Source: Drancourtella massiliensis
GTDB taxonomy: Bacteria; Bacillota; Clostridia; Lachnospirales; Lachnospiraceae
DNA length: 64,000 nucleotides
Assembly (NCBI RefSeq): GCF_016900655.1
Contig: NZ_JACJKH010000014.1
Span: 1 to 64,000, forward strand
Direction of reading: 5' to 3'
Part shown: positions 34,840 to 43,532 of the stretch, piece after piece
Layout: each line of letters starts with the position of its first letter
Numbering within the stretch: position 1 is the first letter of the stretch
Made by a program: the position numbers and the translations under genes
Notes under the pieces: generated by a model
Told to the model about the DNA's origin: nothing
The model's input: the letters and a program-made list of their open reading frames with translations, nothing else
The model's database searches: none

Positions 34840-36738
34840 ATGAGCGAAAAGATCAATGAAAAACCATCAGGATCCAGAGTAAATACAGCCGTCAGGCTGA
34901 TCAACAGGGTCATTCGATATATGCTTCATTATTACAAAATTCCGTTTTTGATTGTAGTTATCTGCATTTTGATTACTGCCATCGCAACTGTTGTAGGGGC
35001 GACATTCCCCCAGACGTTGATTGATGATCACATTACACCAATGCTCGAAAGCGGCTCCAGGGATTTCAGCAGTCTGGCTTCAGACCTGATTCGTCTGGTA
35101 TGCATAATGGCAACGGGAGTTATCACGGCATTTACCTATAACAGGATCATGGTCAATGTCAGCCAGGGAACGATGCGGCATTTAAGAGATGATCTGTTCC
35201 GCAGGATGGAGTCTCTGCCGATCAAATATTTCGACACCCATGCACATGGCGATATCATGTCGGTCTATACCAATGACGTGGATACATTGAGACAGCTTTT
35301 AAGCCAGAGTATTCCGCAGATTATCAACTCCGTGATATCCATGATTGCAACATTGATTACAATGATTATTTTAAATCCGGCGCTTACCGTTATTTCCATC
35401 TTGACAGCATGTATCATGCTGCTTGTAACAGCCAACTTTTCCAAACTGTCCGGAAAATATTATGTCCGCCAGCAGATCGATCTTGGTGCAGTGGATGGAT
35501 TCATCGAAGAAATGCTGGACGGGCAGAAGGTTGTGAAGGTGTTCTGCCATGAACAGGAAGCGATGGCGGATTTTCACAAAGTCAATGAACGGCTTCGTGA
35601 CAGTACAAACAAGGCGAACCGTTATGCCAACCTGCTCATGCCGATTAACGCCAATATCGGGTGGATCAGCTATGCGCTGGTGGCTATTGTAGGAGCAATC
35701 CTCGGGATCAACGGGCTGGCAGGAGTTACCATCGGTACTGTTGTTACCTTTGTGGGACTGAACCGAAGCTTTACCAACCCGATTACCCAGGTAAGCCAGC
35801 AGATCAACTTCGTGGTCAATGCGGCAGCCGGAGCACAGCGTGTCTTTGAACTGATGGATCAGGAGCCGGAGAAGGACGAAGGATATGTGGAACTGGTCAA
35901 TGCCGAAGAGGATGAGAACGGCAATCTGATTGAATCCCCGGTGCGGACCAATATCTGGGCGTGGAAACATCCGCATAAGGCGGAGGGCACCATTACATAC
36001 CGCAGACTGGAAGGCGGCGTTGTATTGGATGATGTCGATTTCGGATATAACGAAGACAAGATTGTCCTGCACAATATCAGTCTCTATGCAAAACCGGGAC
36101 AGAAGATTGCGTTTGTCGGCGCGACGGGTGCAGGAAAAACGACGATTACAAACCTGATCAACCGGTTCTACGATATTGCGGACGGGAAAATCCGGTATGA
36201 TGACATCAATATTAACAAAATCAAAAAGCAGGATCTGAGAAGATCTCTTGGTATGGTCCTTCAGGATACCCATTTGTTTACCGGTACGGTAATGGAAAAT
36301 ATCCGGTACGGAAAACTTGACGCCACGGACGAAGAATGTATCAAGGCGGCAGAACTTGCGAATGCGGACGGATTTATCCGGCGGCTGCCTGACGGCTATA
36401 ATACCATGCTGACGGGAGACGGATCCAACTTAAGCCAGGGACAGCGGCAGCTTCTCGCTATTGCCCGGGCGGCAGTTGCGGATCCGCCGGCACTGATTCT
36501 TGATGAGGCGACTTCATCTATCGATACCCGTACCGAGAAACTCGTACAGGCCGGAATGGATGCCCTCATGAAAGGACGGACCACCTTTGTCATTGCCCAC
36601 CGCCTGTCTACAGTCAAGAATTCAGACTGCATTATGGTTATGGAACAGGGGCGTATCATTGAACGAGGCACCCACGATGACCTTATCGAGGCAAAAGGAA
36701 AATATTATCAACTCTATACAGGAAACTTTGCTTCCTAG
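34840..36738 (+). CDS. ABC exporter half-transporter, consensus ATP site
   Basis: A 632-residue partner of the preceding protein. The ATPase has GATGAGKTT, LSQGQRQL and ALILDEATSSID with the catalytic Glu intact. An acidic insert of about 40 residues separates membrane and ATPase domains. ATG 34840 follows GAAAGGAGGAAACAGTGTT; a longer frame overlaps the first gene. Likely a multidrug or peptide exporter. Confidence 0.9.
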   Translation: MSEKINEKPSGSRVNTAVRLINRVIRYMLHYYKIPFLIVVICILITAIATVVGATFPQTLIDDHITPMLESGSRDFSSLASDLIRLVCIMATGVITAFTYNRIMVNVSQGTMRHLRDDLFRRMESLPIKYFDTHAHGDIMSVYTNDVDTLRQLLSQSIPQIINSVISMIATLITMIILNPALTVISILTACIMLLVTANFSKLSGKYYVRQQIDLGAVDGFIEEMLDGQKVVKVFCHEQEAMADFHKVNERLRDSTNKANRYANLLMPINANIGWISYALVAIVGAILGINGLAGVTIGTVVTFVGLNRSFTNPITQVSQQINFVVNAAAGAQRVFELMDQEPEKDEGYVELVNAEEDENGNLIESPVRTNIWAWKHPHKAEGTITYRRLEGGVVLDDVDFGYNEDKIVLHNISLYAKPGQKIAFVGATGAGKTTITNLINRFYDIADGKIRYDDININKIKKQDLRRSLGMVLQDTHLFTGTVMENIRYGKLDATDEECIKAAELANADGFIRRLPDGYNTMLTGDGSNLSQGQRQLLAIARAAVADPPALILDEATSSIDTRTEKLVQAGMDALMKGRTTFVIAHRLSTVKNSDCIMVMEQGRIIERGTHDDLIEAKGKYYQLYTGNFAS

Positions 36739-36758
36739 AGACACATCTCTTTTCAGAC

Positions 36759-36805
36759 AAAGCTCCGCCCGGCGGGATTCCTTCTCCCGCAGGCGGAGCT
36801 TTTGT
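36759..36805 (+). terminator. Terminator after the ABC exporter operon
   Basis: AAAGCTCCGCC...GGCGGAGCTTTTG with an inner CGGGA/TCCCG stem. Confidence 0.85.
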
Positions 36806-36818
36806 GTGTGAGAAATGA

Positions 36819-36847
36819 TTGCCTGGGATGAAAGATTGGATTACAAT
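36819..36847 (+). promoter_or_regulatory. Promoter of the aldo/keto reductase gene
   Basis: TTGCCT (36819-36824), 17-bp spacer, TACAAT (36842-36847). Confidence 0.6.
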
Positions 36848-36882
36848 AAAAGGAGAAGAAAAAAGAAAGCGGTGAAGACAAC

Positions 36883-37995
36883 ATGAGCAACAGATTTGAA
36901 AATGTAAAAAAGAATTTTGGATTCGGATGCATGCGCCTTCCAATGAACGGCGAAGAAGTAGATCAGCAGGAATTTACCAGGATGGTAGACACCTTCCTGG
37001 AGGCCGGATTCAATTATTTTGACACGGCCAGAGGCTACTTAAAAGGAAAAAGCGAGACAGCCATCCGGGAATGCCTTGTAAAACGGTACCCAAGAGAAAG
37101 CTTTATTTTGACAGACAAACTGACAGAACCATACTTCGAGACAGAAGAAGATATCCGCCCATTCTTTGAAAGCCAGCTGGAAGCGTGCGGCGTGTCCTAC
37201 TTCGATTTCTACCTGATGCACGCACAGAACGCAGAAAATTATAAAAAATTCCAGAAATGCCACGCCTATGAAACAGCTCAGAGATTAAAAGAAGAAGGAA
37301 AAGTCCGCCACGTCGGAATCTCCTTCCACGACAGCGCCGAAGTACTGGATCGCATTCTCACAGATCACCCGGAGCTGGAAGTCGTACAGCTCCAGTTCAA
37401 CTATGCAGACTATCTTGATGAAGAAGTACAGAGCAAAGCCTGCTATGACGTCTGCCGGAAACACGGAAAGCCGGTCATCGTCATGGAACCGGTCAAAGGA
37501 GGAAAACTCATCCGCCTGCCGAAAAAAGCACAGGACACACTCGACGCACTCCACGGCGGAACAAACGCAAGCTACGCCATCCGCTTCGCTGCAAGCTTTG
37601 ACAATGTCATGATGGTACTCTCCGGCATGAGCGACATGGAACAGATGAACGATAACTTAAGCTTCATGACCCGGTTTCAGCCACTCACACCCGAAGAACA
37701 GGACGCAGTCAAAACGGCAGCAGAGATCTTCAACGCACAGAAAATGATCTCCTGCACCACATGCCGGTACTGCACCGACGGATGCCCAAAACAGATCCCG
37801 ATCCCGGAAATCTTCAACTGCGTCAACGACAAAATTCAGTACGAAAACGAAAAAAGCAAAGAAGACTACCAGACCATCACAAAAGAAAAAGGAAAAGCAT
37901 CCGCCTGCATCCAGTGCGGCAAATGCGAAAAAGCCTGCCCACAACACCTCCAGATCCGCCAACTCCTCAAAGACGCAGCCCAGATGTTTGAATAA
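36883..37995 (+). CDS. Aldo/keto reductase with two C-terminal 4Fe-4S clusters
   Basis: A 370-residue protein. Residues 1-280 form an aldo/keto reductase barrel (GFGCMRLP, YFDTARGY, the catalytic Lys in TDKLTEP). The C-terminus has two cluster motifs, CTTCRYCTDGCP near 291 and CIQCGKCEKACP near 343, suggesting electron transfer from ferredoxin-like partners. 35 of its last 40 codons end in A or C. It ends just before the tandem palindrome array. Confidence 0.88.
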   Translation: MSNRFENVKKNFGFGCMRLPMNGEEVDQQEFTRMVDTFLEAGFNYFDTARGYLKGKSETAIRECLVKRYPRESFILTDKLTEPYFETEEDIRPFFESQLEACGVSYFDFYLMHAQNAENYKKFQKCHAYETAQRLKEEGKVRHVGISFHDSAEVLDRILTDHPELEVVQLQFNYADYLDEEVQSKACYDVCRKHGKPVIVMEPVKGGKLIRLPKKAQDTLDALHGGTNASYAIRFAASFDNVMMVLSGMSDMEQMNDNLSFMTRFQPLTPEEQDAVKTAAEIFNAQKMISCTTCRYCTDGCPKQIPIPEIFNCVNDKIQYENEKSKEDYQTITKEKGKASACIQCGKCEKACPQHLQIRQLLKDAAQMFE

Positions 37996-37999
37996 TTTT

Positions 38000-38239
38000 G
38001 GGGACGTGTTCCGATTCACCGGAACACGTCCCCAAAATACAAAAAATGCCTTCCAGCCCAGTAAAATCAAGGGCTAGAGGGCTTTTTCTTAAAATTTTCA
38101 TTGGGGACAGGTTCTGAAACGCCGGAACACGTCCCCAAAACGCAAAAAACACCCGCCAGCCCAGTAAAATCAAGGGCTGGCGGGCATTTTCATGAAAAAT
38201 TCATTGGGGACAGGTTCCGAAGCATCGGAACACGTCCCC
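38000..38239. repeat. Tandem 103-bp repeat made of two palindromes (copies C, D, E)
   Basis: GGGGAC-type palindromes begin at 38000, 38103 and 38206, exactly 103 bp apart. Between them sits a second hairpin built on CCAGCCC...GGGCTGG around AGTAAAATCAA (38052-38080 and 38152-38184; the latter has an 11-bp perfect stem). The array separates two convergent genes and the last copy runs into the HAD reading frame. Confidence 0.92.
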
Positions 38240-39031
38240 GATGACGTAGAGGATACCGTCGTCGTCGTTTGAGAGTGTGATGAAGTCGGCGGCTTCTTTG
38301 ACGGCGGGCTGTGCGTTTGCCATGGCAACGCCGAGTCCTGCGGACTGGATCATGGTGATGTCGTTGTAGCCGTCTCCGCAGCAAATCATCTGGTCGGTGG
38401 TCAGTCCGATGCTTGCGAGGAGTTTCGCAAGGGAGTGTGCCTTATCGATGTTCTGCGGCATGATTTCGAGGAAGAACGGGTCGGAGCAGTAGATGTTGAG
38501 CAGTCCGTGAAAGTGCGGGATGAGCTTGTCTTTTACACGGGCGATTTCATCTGGTTCTCCTGTGATGAGGAATTTGTTGTTGTCTGCCTCGATATGTTCG
38601 GTAAATGGTTCGATATGGCGGACCGGGAGCCCGTTGATCCGGGATTCCAGTTCGGTGTACTGGTTCGTGTGGAGCCCGGACAGTATGGCCTTCTCGGAAT
38701 ATCCTACAATGTCGACATCAAAGTGTCTGACGATTTCAAACAGAGGTGCAGCAATGTTTTTTGGAAGGTGTCTGTTGTAGATGATCTCCCGGCTCCGGCA
38801 GTCGGTGATGCGTCCGCCGTTGAAGGAGAGAATGTAGCTTCCAAAGCGTTCCAGCTGCAGTTCTTTTGCAAGGGGAAGGACGCCGGTTGTTGGGCGTCCG
38901 CTTGCAAGGACTACTTTGATTCCGTTTTCCTGTATCCGGATCAATGCCTTTTTGGTCTGAGGTGTGATCTCCTTTTTGGAATTGGTCAATGTGCCGTCAA
39001 GATCCAGGGCGAGGATCTGGTAATCCATCAT
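38201..39031 (-). CDS. Cof-type HAD phosphatase whose C-terminus runs into a palindrome
   Basis: A 276-residue HAD hydrolase with LDLDGTLTN near the N-terminus, VLASGRPTTG and GDGYNDITMI near residue 220. The last 13 codons (IGDVFRCFGTCPQ) are encoded by palindrome copy E, so the native C-terminus has been replaced or extended. It overlaps murF by four bases and is last in the minus-strand cell-wall operon. Confidence 0.85.
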   Translation of the reverse strand: MMDYQILALDLDGTLTNSKKEITPQTKKALIRIQENGIKVVLASGRPTTGVLPLAKELQLERFGSYILSFNGGRITDCRSREIIYNRHLPKNIAAPLFEIVRHFDVDIVGYSEKAILSGLHTNQYTELESRINGLPVRHIEPFTEHIEADNNKFLITGEPDEIARVKDKLIPHFHGLLNIYCSDPFFLEIMPQNIDKAHSLAKLLASIGLTTDQMICCGDGYNDITMIQSAGLGVAMANAQPAVKEAADFITLSNDDDGILYVIGDVFRCFGTCPQ

Positions 39032-40470
39032 AATGTTTCTCCTTTTTCCGTGCTGTTGCCTGTGTGGCAGTATCCATTACAGCCGAATTCTTTTAATGTT
39101 TCCACAATCTGAGAGAATTTCATGGAATTGGAAGCTTTTACAAGGACGGTATCCCCCTTTTGAAATAAAGAAGAGACGTCGTTTAAAAAGCGTTCTTTGT
39201 CCGGATAGTAGAGTACGGTATTGCCGGAGGCAATATTTTTGGCACCTTGATACATGTGTTCGGCCAGAGGTCCGATGCAGATGATCTGGTCGATGCCTTT
39301 GCGGGCAGCGTATTCTCCGGTTTCAAAATGAAGGCGGTCTTCGTCTTTGCCTAATTCTTTCATGTCCCCCATAACCGCGGTGCGGCGTCCCAAAGCCATG
39401 GCGAGGACATCGAGGGATGCCCGCATGGATGCCGGATTGGCATTGTAGCAGTCATCCAGAATGGTCAGAGTATCGGTCTCAATCTGGTGATTCCGTCCGG
39501 ATACCGGCTGGAGAGCCCGGATACCGGATTCGATTTCCTCGGCTGAGAGTCCGAAGAGACGGCCGATGTAAGCTCCTGCGAGAGCGTTGTAGACCATGTG
39601 TTTTCCTGGAATCGGGATGTCGGCCTGAATCGTTGCCTCCGGGGAATCGCCGCATGCCGGAAGCTGGATTGTGCAGAGTGTTCCCTTGAGTCCTCTGTTT
39701 TCAATGTGGGATGCGAAAACCGGAGCGGCAGAATCGATGCCGAAAAATACCGGTTTCTGCCCGCGCACATCAGAGACCGTGCGCAGCATATCATCATCTC
39801 CATTTAAAACAACACAGAACTCATCCTGCAGGTGATCGAACATTTCAGTCTTGGCTTTGAGGATTCCCTCACGGGAACCGAGACTTTCCAGATGTGCGTA
39901 TCCGATATTGGTGATGACACAGACATCCGGCCTTGCAATATCCGCCAGACGGTGCATTTCTCCGAAATGGTCGATTCCCATTTCGAGAACCGCGATTTCA
40001 TCTTCTTCGGTCAGCCGGAAAATGGTCAGCGGAAGACCGATCTCATTATTATAATTTCCTTCTGTTTTCAGTACGTGATATTTCTGCGCCAGAACAGAGG
40101 CGATCAGCTCTTTGGTGCTGGTCTTGCCGACGCTTCCCGTAATGCCGATCACTTTCAGATTCAGCCGGCTGCGGTAATAGCGGGCCAGATCTTTGAGCGC
40201 CTGTTCGGTGGACTCTACAACAATATACGGGTACGGGACGTCTCCCAGGGAATGTTCGGATAAGGAGCACAGTGCTCCTTTCTCCATAACCTGTTCTATA
40301 AAATCATGTCCGTCTACGCGCGCACCTTTGATTGGAACGAAGAGAAATCCTTCTTCAATCTTGCGGCTGTCAATCGCCACGCCGGTAATCTCCCGGCTGA
40401 GAAGCTCTTCCGGTCCGTAGCAGGTGCCGCCGCAGGCGGAGGCAATAGCTGCCAGTGATAATCCTTTCAT
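39028..40470 (-). CDS. murF: UDP-MurNAc-tripeptide:D-Ala-D-Ala ligase
   Basis: A 480-residue Mur ligase. The ATP loop GITGSVGKTSTKE is near residue 112, followed by TEGNYNNEIGLPL and the central-domain LEMGIDHFGEM. It adds D-Ala-D-Ala to the peptidoglycan precursor, and the D-Ala-D-Ala ligase is encoded just upstream. Start after GGAGAACAC. The C-terminus carries an extra Cys-containing tail (GCNGYCHTGNSTEKGETL). Confidence 0.93.
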   Translation of the reverse strand: MKGLSLAAIASACGGTCYGPEELLSREITGVAIDSRKIEEGFLFVPIKGARVDGHDFIEQVMEKGALCSLSEHSLGDVPYPYIVVESTEQALKDLARYYRSRLNLKVIGITGSVGKTSTKELIASVLAQKYHVLKTEGNYNNEIGLPLTIFRLTEEDEIAVLEMGIDHFGEMHRLADIARPDVCVITNIGYAHLESLGSREGILKAKTEMFDHLQDEFCVVLNGDDDMLRTVSDVRGQKPVFFGIDSAAPVFASHIENRGLKGTLCTIQLPACGDSPEATIQADIPIPGKHMVYNALAGAYIGRLFGLSAEEIESGIRALQPVSGRNHQIETDTLTILDDCYNANPASMRASLDVLAMALGRRTAVMGDMKELGKDEDRLHFETGEYAARKGIDQIICIGPLAEHMYQGAKNIASGNTVLYYPDKERFLNDVSSLFQKGDTVLVKASNSMKFSQIVETLKEFGCNGYCHTGNSTEKGETL

Positions 40471-40493
40471 ATGTGTTCTCCTGTCTTTGGTAA

Positions 40494-41552
40494 TTACCCG
40501 CGGTAACGGGCATCCATGGATTTTTCAATCAGCAGTTCGCAGAGATCGCCGAATTCGATTCCGGCCGCTTTTGCTTCTTTTGGAAGAAGGCTTGCGGCTG
40601 TCATTCCAGGCAGACTGTTGTATTCCAGACAGTAAATGCTGCCGTCTTCAGTCAGAAGGAAATCGGCACGGGCATACACGTCAAGTTTGAGTGCCTTGAA
40701 TGCCTTCTCCGCAATATTCTGAATCCGAAGTGCTGTTTCTTCCGGAATCCGGGCAGGGCAGATCTCTTCTGTCATGCCGTCCTGATATTTGTTCGCATAG
40801 TCAAACCAGCCGTTTTTCGGACAGATTTCGATGACCGGAAGGGCTTTCCCGTCGATGACGCCGCAGGCGAGTTCTCTTCCTTTAATATACTCTTCAATAA
40901 TAATCTCATCTTCGTAGCGGAAAGACTCCCGGACAGCCTGGTCAAATTCTTCCTCTGTGTGGGCGAAATAAACGCCGATGCTGGAACCGCCGGAGCATGG
41001 TTTTACCACGAGCGGGAGAGAAAGTCCGGTGGAAGCAAGGGAATGATCCGAAGCAGATTTTTTCATCCAGGTTCCCTTTGGAGTCGGAATCTGGTTTGCC
41101 TCGAAGATCACCTTCGTAATTTCTTTATCCATGGAAAGGGCGCAGCCAAGGGAACTTGGGCCGGTATAACGGATACCGAGGACATCAAAGGATGCCTGGA
41201 GTTTTCCGTTTTCTCCCACGTCTCCGTGAAGTCCCATAAATACGATGTCCGCAAGCCGGCAAAGTTCGATGACATTGGCGCCGAAAAAGCAGTCTGATTT
41301 GTCTTCTCTGCATGCCTTTACCGCTTCCAGATCCGGCTCTGTGGAGCGGATTCCGGATGCGATTCCAAGACCTGCGTCCGGTCTTTTGAAGACCGCTTCC
41401 AGATCATCCCCGGCATCCGGAAGCCCGAGGAACGGATCCAGAAGAAAAGCGTCGTGGCCTTTCTCACGTAAGGTACGGCAGATCCCTGCACCGGAGCTTA
41501 AAGAAACGTCCCGCTCAGTGCTGAGTCCTCCTGCTAATACAATAATTTTCAT
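40494..41552 (-). CDS. ddl: D-alanine-D-alanine ligase
   Basis: A 352-residue ATP-grasp ligase: N-terminal GGLSTERDVSLSSG, central KPCSGGSSIGVYFA, and C-terminal VYARADFLLTEDGSIYCLEYNSLPGMT with metal-binding residues. ATG 41552 follows AAGGAGGATTTGATT; the frame extends to a TTG six bases earlier. It lies 23 bp before murF, making a dedicated wall-precursor pair. Confidence 0.92.
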   Translation of the reverse strand: MKIIVLAGGLSTERDVSLSSGAGICRTLREKGHDAFLLDPFLGLPDAGDDLEAVFKRPDAGLGIASGIRSTEPDLEAVKACREDKSDCFFGANVIELCRLADIVFMGLHGDVGENGKLQASFDVLGIRYTGPSSLGCALSMDKEITKVIFEANQIPTPKGTWMKKSASDHSLASTGLSLPLVVKPCSGGSSIGVYFAHTEEEFDQAVRESFRYEDEIIIEEYIKGRELACGVIDGKALPVIEICPKNGWFDYANKYQDGMTEEICPARIPEETALRIQNIAEKAFKALKLDVYARADFLLTEDGSIYCLEYNSLPGMTAASLLPKEAKAAGIEFGDLCELLIEKSMDARYRG

Positions 41553-41565
41553 AATCAAATCCTCC

Positions 41566-43026
41566 TTATAAATTATCCATACTCATCTGATCGAGCAGTT
41601 CCTTCTTCACCTGATACAGCCGGTCAGATAAATCGACATAGACATTGTGCGGGTAGAAGAGACGCTTTGTCTCATCCCACAGTGTATCTTTTTCCTGGCG
41701 GCAGTAGTCCGCAATCTCCATCACGGTCGGAGACTGGTATACGCATTCTCCGTTGATGAAAACCGGAACGAGCATTTCACGCATCGTGTAAGTGCCGCCT
41801 TTTAACTTCGTCTTTTTCCATGTTTCGATCGGGTCGAACAGAAGCAGATCGTCATTTTCATCGAAAGTCTCATCTGCAAAACAGATCAGGTCTGCCTTGA
41901 TCTTGCCGCTTTCCTTCTCGTAGATCCGGTAGATCGTCTTGTTGCCCGGATTGGTAATCTTTTCCGTATTCTCGGACAGCTTGATCTTCGGAACAAACGT
42001 GCCGTTTTCATCCTGAATAGCCGCCAGCTTGTAGACGCCGCCAAAGGACGGGCAGTCCTTGGACGTGATCAGGTGAGTGCCCACACCCCAGACGTCGATG
42101 GCTGCTCCCTGCTGCTTCAGATCGTGGATCAGATATTCATCCAGATCATTGGAAGCGGAAATCTTCGCCTCCGGGAATCCTGCGTCATCCAGCATCTTAC
42201 GTGCCTTCTTAGAAAGATATGCAAGGTCGCCGCTGTCAAGACGGATTCCGAAGCTTTTCGACTGGATTCCCTCTTCCCGCATCTCACTGAATACACGGAT
42301 CGCGTTCGGTACACCGGATTTTAAGGTGTCGTACGTGTCCACAAGCAGAGTACAGGAATTAGGATACATCCGGGCGTACGCCTTAAATGCTTCGTATTCA
42401 CTTGGAAAACTCATGATCCAGCTGTGGGCATGGGTTCCCATCACCGGAACATCAAACATCTGTCCGGCCAGAACATTGGATGTACCGACGCAGCCGCCGA
42501 TCATGGCAGCTCTCGCCCCGTAAAGTCCGGCATCCGGCCCCTGGGCACGACGAAGGCCGAACTCCATGATGCCGCCGCCGTTTGCCGCGTAGACAACACG
42601 GGCAGTCTTGGTAGCAATCAGAGACTGGTGGTTTACGATATTCAAAATCGCCGTCTCCACCAGCTGGGCCTCCATAATCGGGGCAACGACTTTGATAATC
42701 GGTTCTCTTGGGAAAATCACACTTCCTTCTGGAATTGCGTAGATATCACCGCTGAAATGATATCCACTTAAATAATGAAGGAAATCTTCATCAAAAATGT
42801 GCAGGCTTCTTAAATAATCCACTGCTTCATACGAAAAATGCAGCCCTTTGATATACTCGATCACCTGATCCAGCCCGGCTGCAATGGAATAGCCATTATT
42901 ACAAGGGTTGGCACGGTAAAAGACGTCAAATACAACGACTTTGTCGTGATCCTTCTCCTTAAAATATCCCTGCATCATTGTCAGTTCATACAAATCTGTC
43001 AATAATGTCAAATTACGTTCCAACAT
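41566..43026 (-). CDS. pncB: Nicotinate phosphoribosyltransferase
   Basis: A 486-residue enzyme that makes nicotinate mononucleotide for NAD salvage. Recognisable segments include NLTLLTDLYELTMMQGYF at the start, MEFGLRRAQGPDA near 165, THAHSWIMSFPSE near 207 and VWGVGTHLITSKDCPSFGGV near 330. ATG 43026 follows AAAAGGAGTGTGTCCT. It heads the minus-strand operon with ddl, murF and a HAD gene, 13 bp from ddl. Confidence 0.92.
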   Translation of the reverse strand: MLERNLTLLTDLYELTMMQGYFKEKDHDKVVVFDVFYRANPCNNGYSIAAGLDQVIEYIKGLHFSYEAVDYLRSLHIFDEDFLHYLSGYHFSGDIYAIPEGSVIFPREPIIKVVAPIMEAQLVETAILNIVNHQSLIATKTARVVYAANGGGIMEFGLRRAQGPDAGLYGARAAMIGGCVGTSNVLAGQMFDVPVMGTHAHSWIMSFPSEYEAFKAYARMYPNSCTLLVDTYDTLKSGVPNAIRVFSEMREEGIQSKSFGIRLDSGDLAYLSKKARKMLDDAGFPEAKISASNDLDEYLIHDLKQQGAAIDVWGVGTHLITSKDCPSFGGVYKLAAIQDENGTFVPKIKLSENTEKITNPGNKTIYRIYEKESGKIKADLICFADETFDENDDLLLFDPIETWKKTKLKGGTYTMREMLVPVFINGECVYQSPTVMEIADYCRQEKDTLWDETKRLFYPHNVYVDLSDRLYQVKKELLDQMSMDNL

Positions 43027-43142
43027 AGGACACACTCCTTTTTTGCCGCACAAAAGAGCGTACGGCCTTTTTTTCAGCATAATACTGGAAACATTATAGC
43101 ACTCATCCGGGCAAAGGGAAAGAAAAAATCCGCAACTTCAAA

Positions 43143-43171
43143 TTGAAAGCCCCGGGGAACTGGTATATAAT
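43143..43171 (+). promoter_or_regulatory. Promoter of the HPr-like gene
   Basis: TTGAAA (43143-43148), 17-bp spacer, TATAAT (43166-43171). Confidence 0.8.
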
Positions 43172-43214
43172 AAGCTTAAAAAAAGAACATTTCCAGATGG
43201 AAGGAGGAGTCAAT

Positions 43215-43469
43215 ATGACCACACGAAAAGTGATAGCAGCAGATATCGAAAGCAGATATGAGGCACCGGGCGCAGAACTGGTTCGTATTGCATGCCAGTT
43301 CCAGAGCAGGATTATGTTAAAGAGCGGCGATATGCATATCAACGCAAAGAGCATTATGGGGATGATGGCTTTCCGACCATCAAAGGGAATGGAGATCGAG
43401 ATCACTGCAGAAGGTGACGACGAAGAAAAGGCAGCTCTGGAGATGGAAGCATTTTTGAAAAATGAATAG
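43215..43469 (+). CDS. HPr-like protein lacking the phosphorylatable histidine
   Basis: An 84-residue HPr-fold protein, start after AAGGAGGAGTCAAT. The Ser46-type region SIMGMMAF and the C-terminal EITAEGDDEEKAALEMEAFL are HPr-like, but the segment where HPr has GLHARPA reads YEAPGAEL, with no His. It therefore cannot carry phosphate for PTS transport at the usual residue. A Crh-like regulatory role through the Ser site is possible. Monocistronic, flanked by a strong promoter and terminator. Confidence 0.75.
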   Translation: MTTRKVIAADIESRYEAPGAELVRIACQFQSRIMLKSGDMHINAKSIMGMMAFRPSKGMEIEITAEGDDEEKAALEMEAFLKNE

Positions 43470-43475
43470 AGATAC

Positions 43476-43529
43476 AAAAAAATCAGGGGAGACAGTGACT
43501 CATAGGGCCGCTGTCTCCCCTGATTTTTT
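43476..43529. terminator. Bidirectional terminator, HPr-like/plsC
   Basis: AAAAAATCAGGGGAGACAG pairs exactly with CTGTCTCCCCTGATTTTTT. Confidence 0.9.
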
Positions 43530-43532
43530 ACC

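Noticed and set aside
38000-38239. CRISPR array reading of the tandem repeats
   Set aside because: Both repeat and intervening sequence recur with the same 103-bp period; there are no unique spacers and no cas genes.
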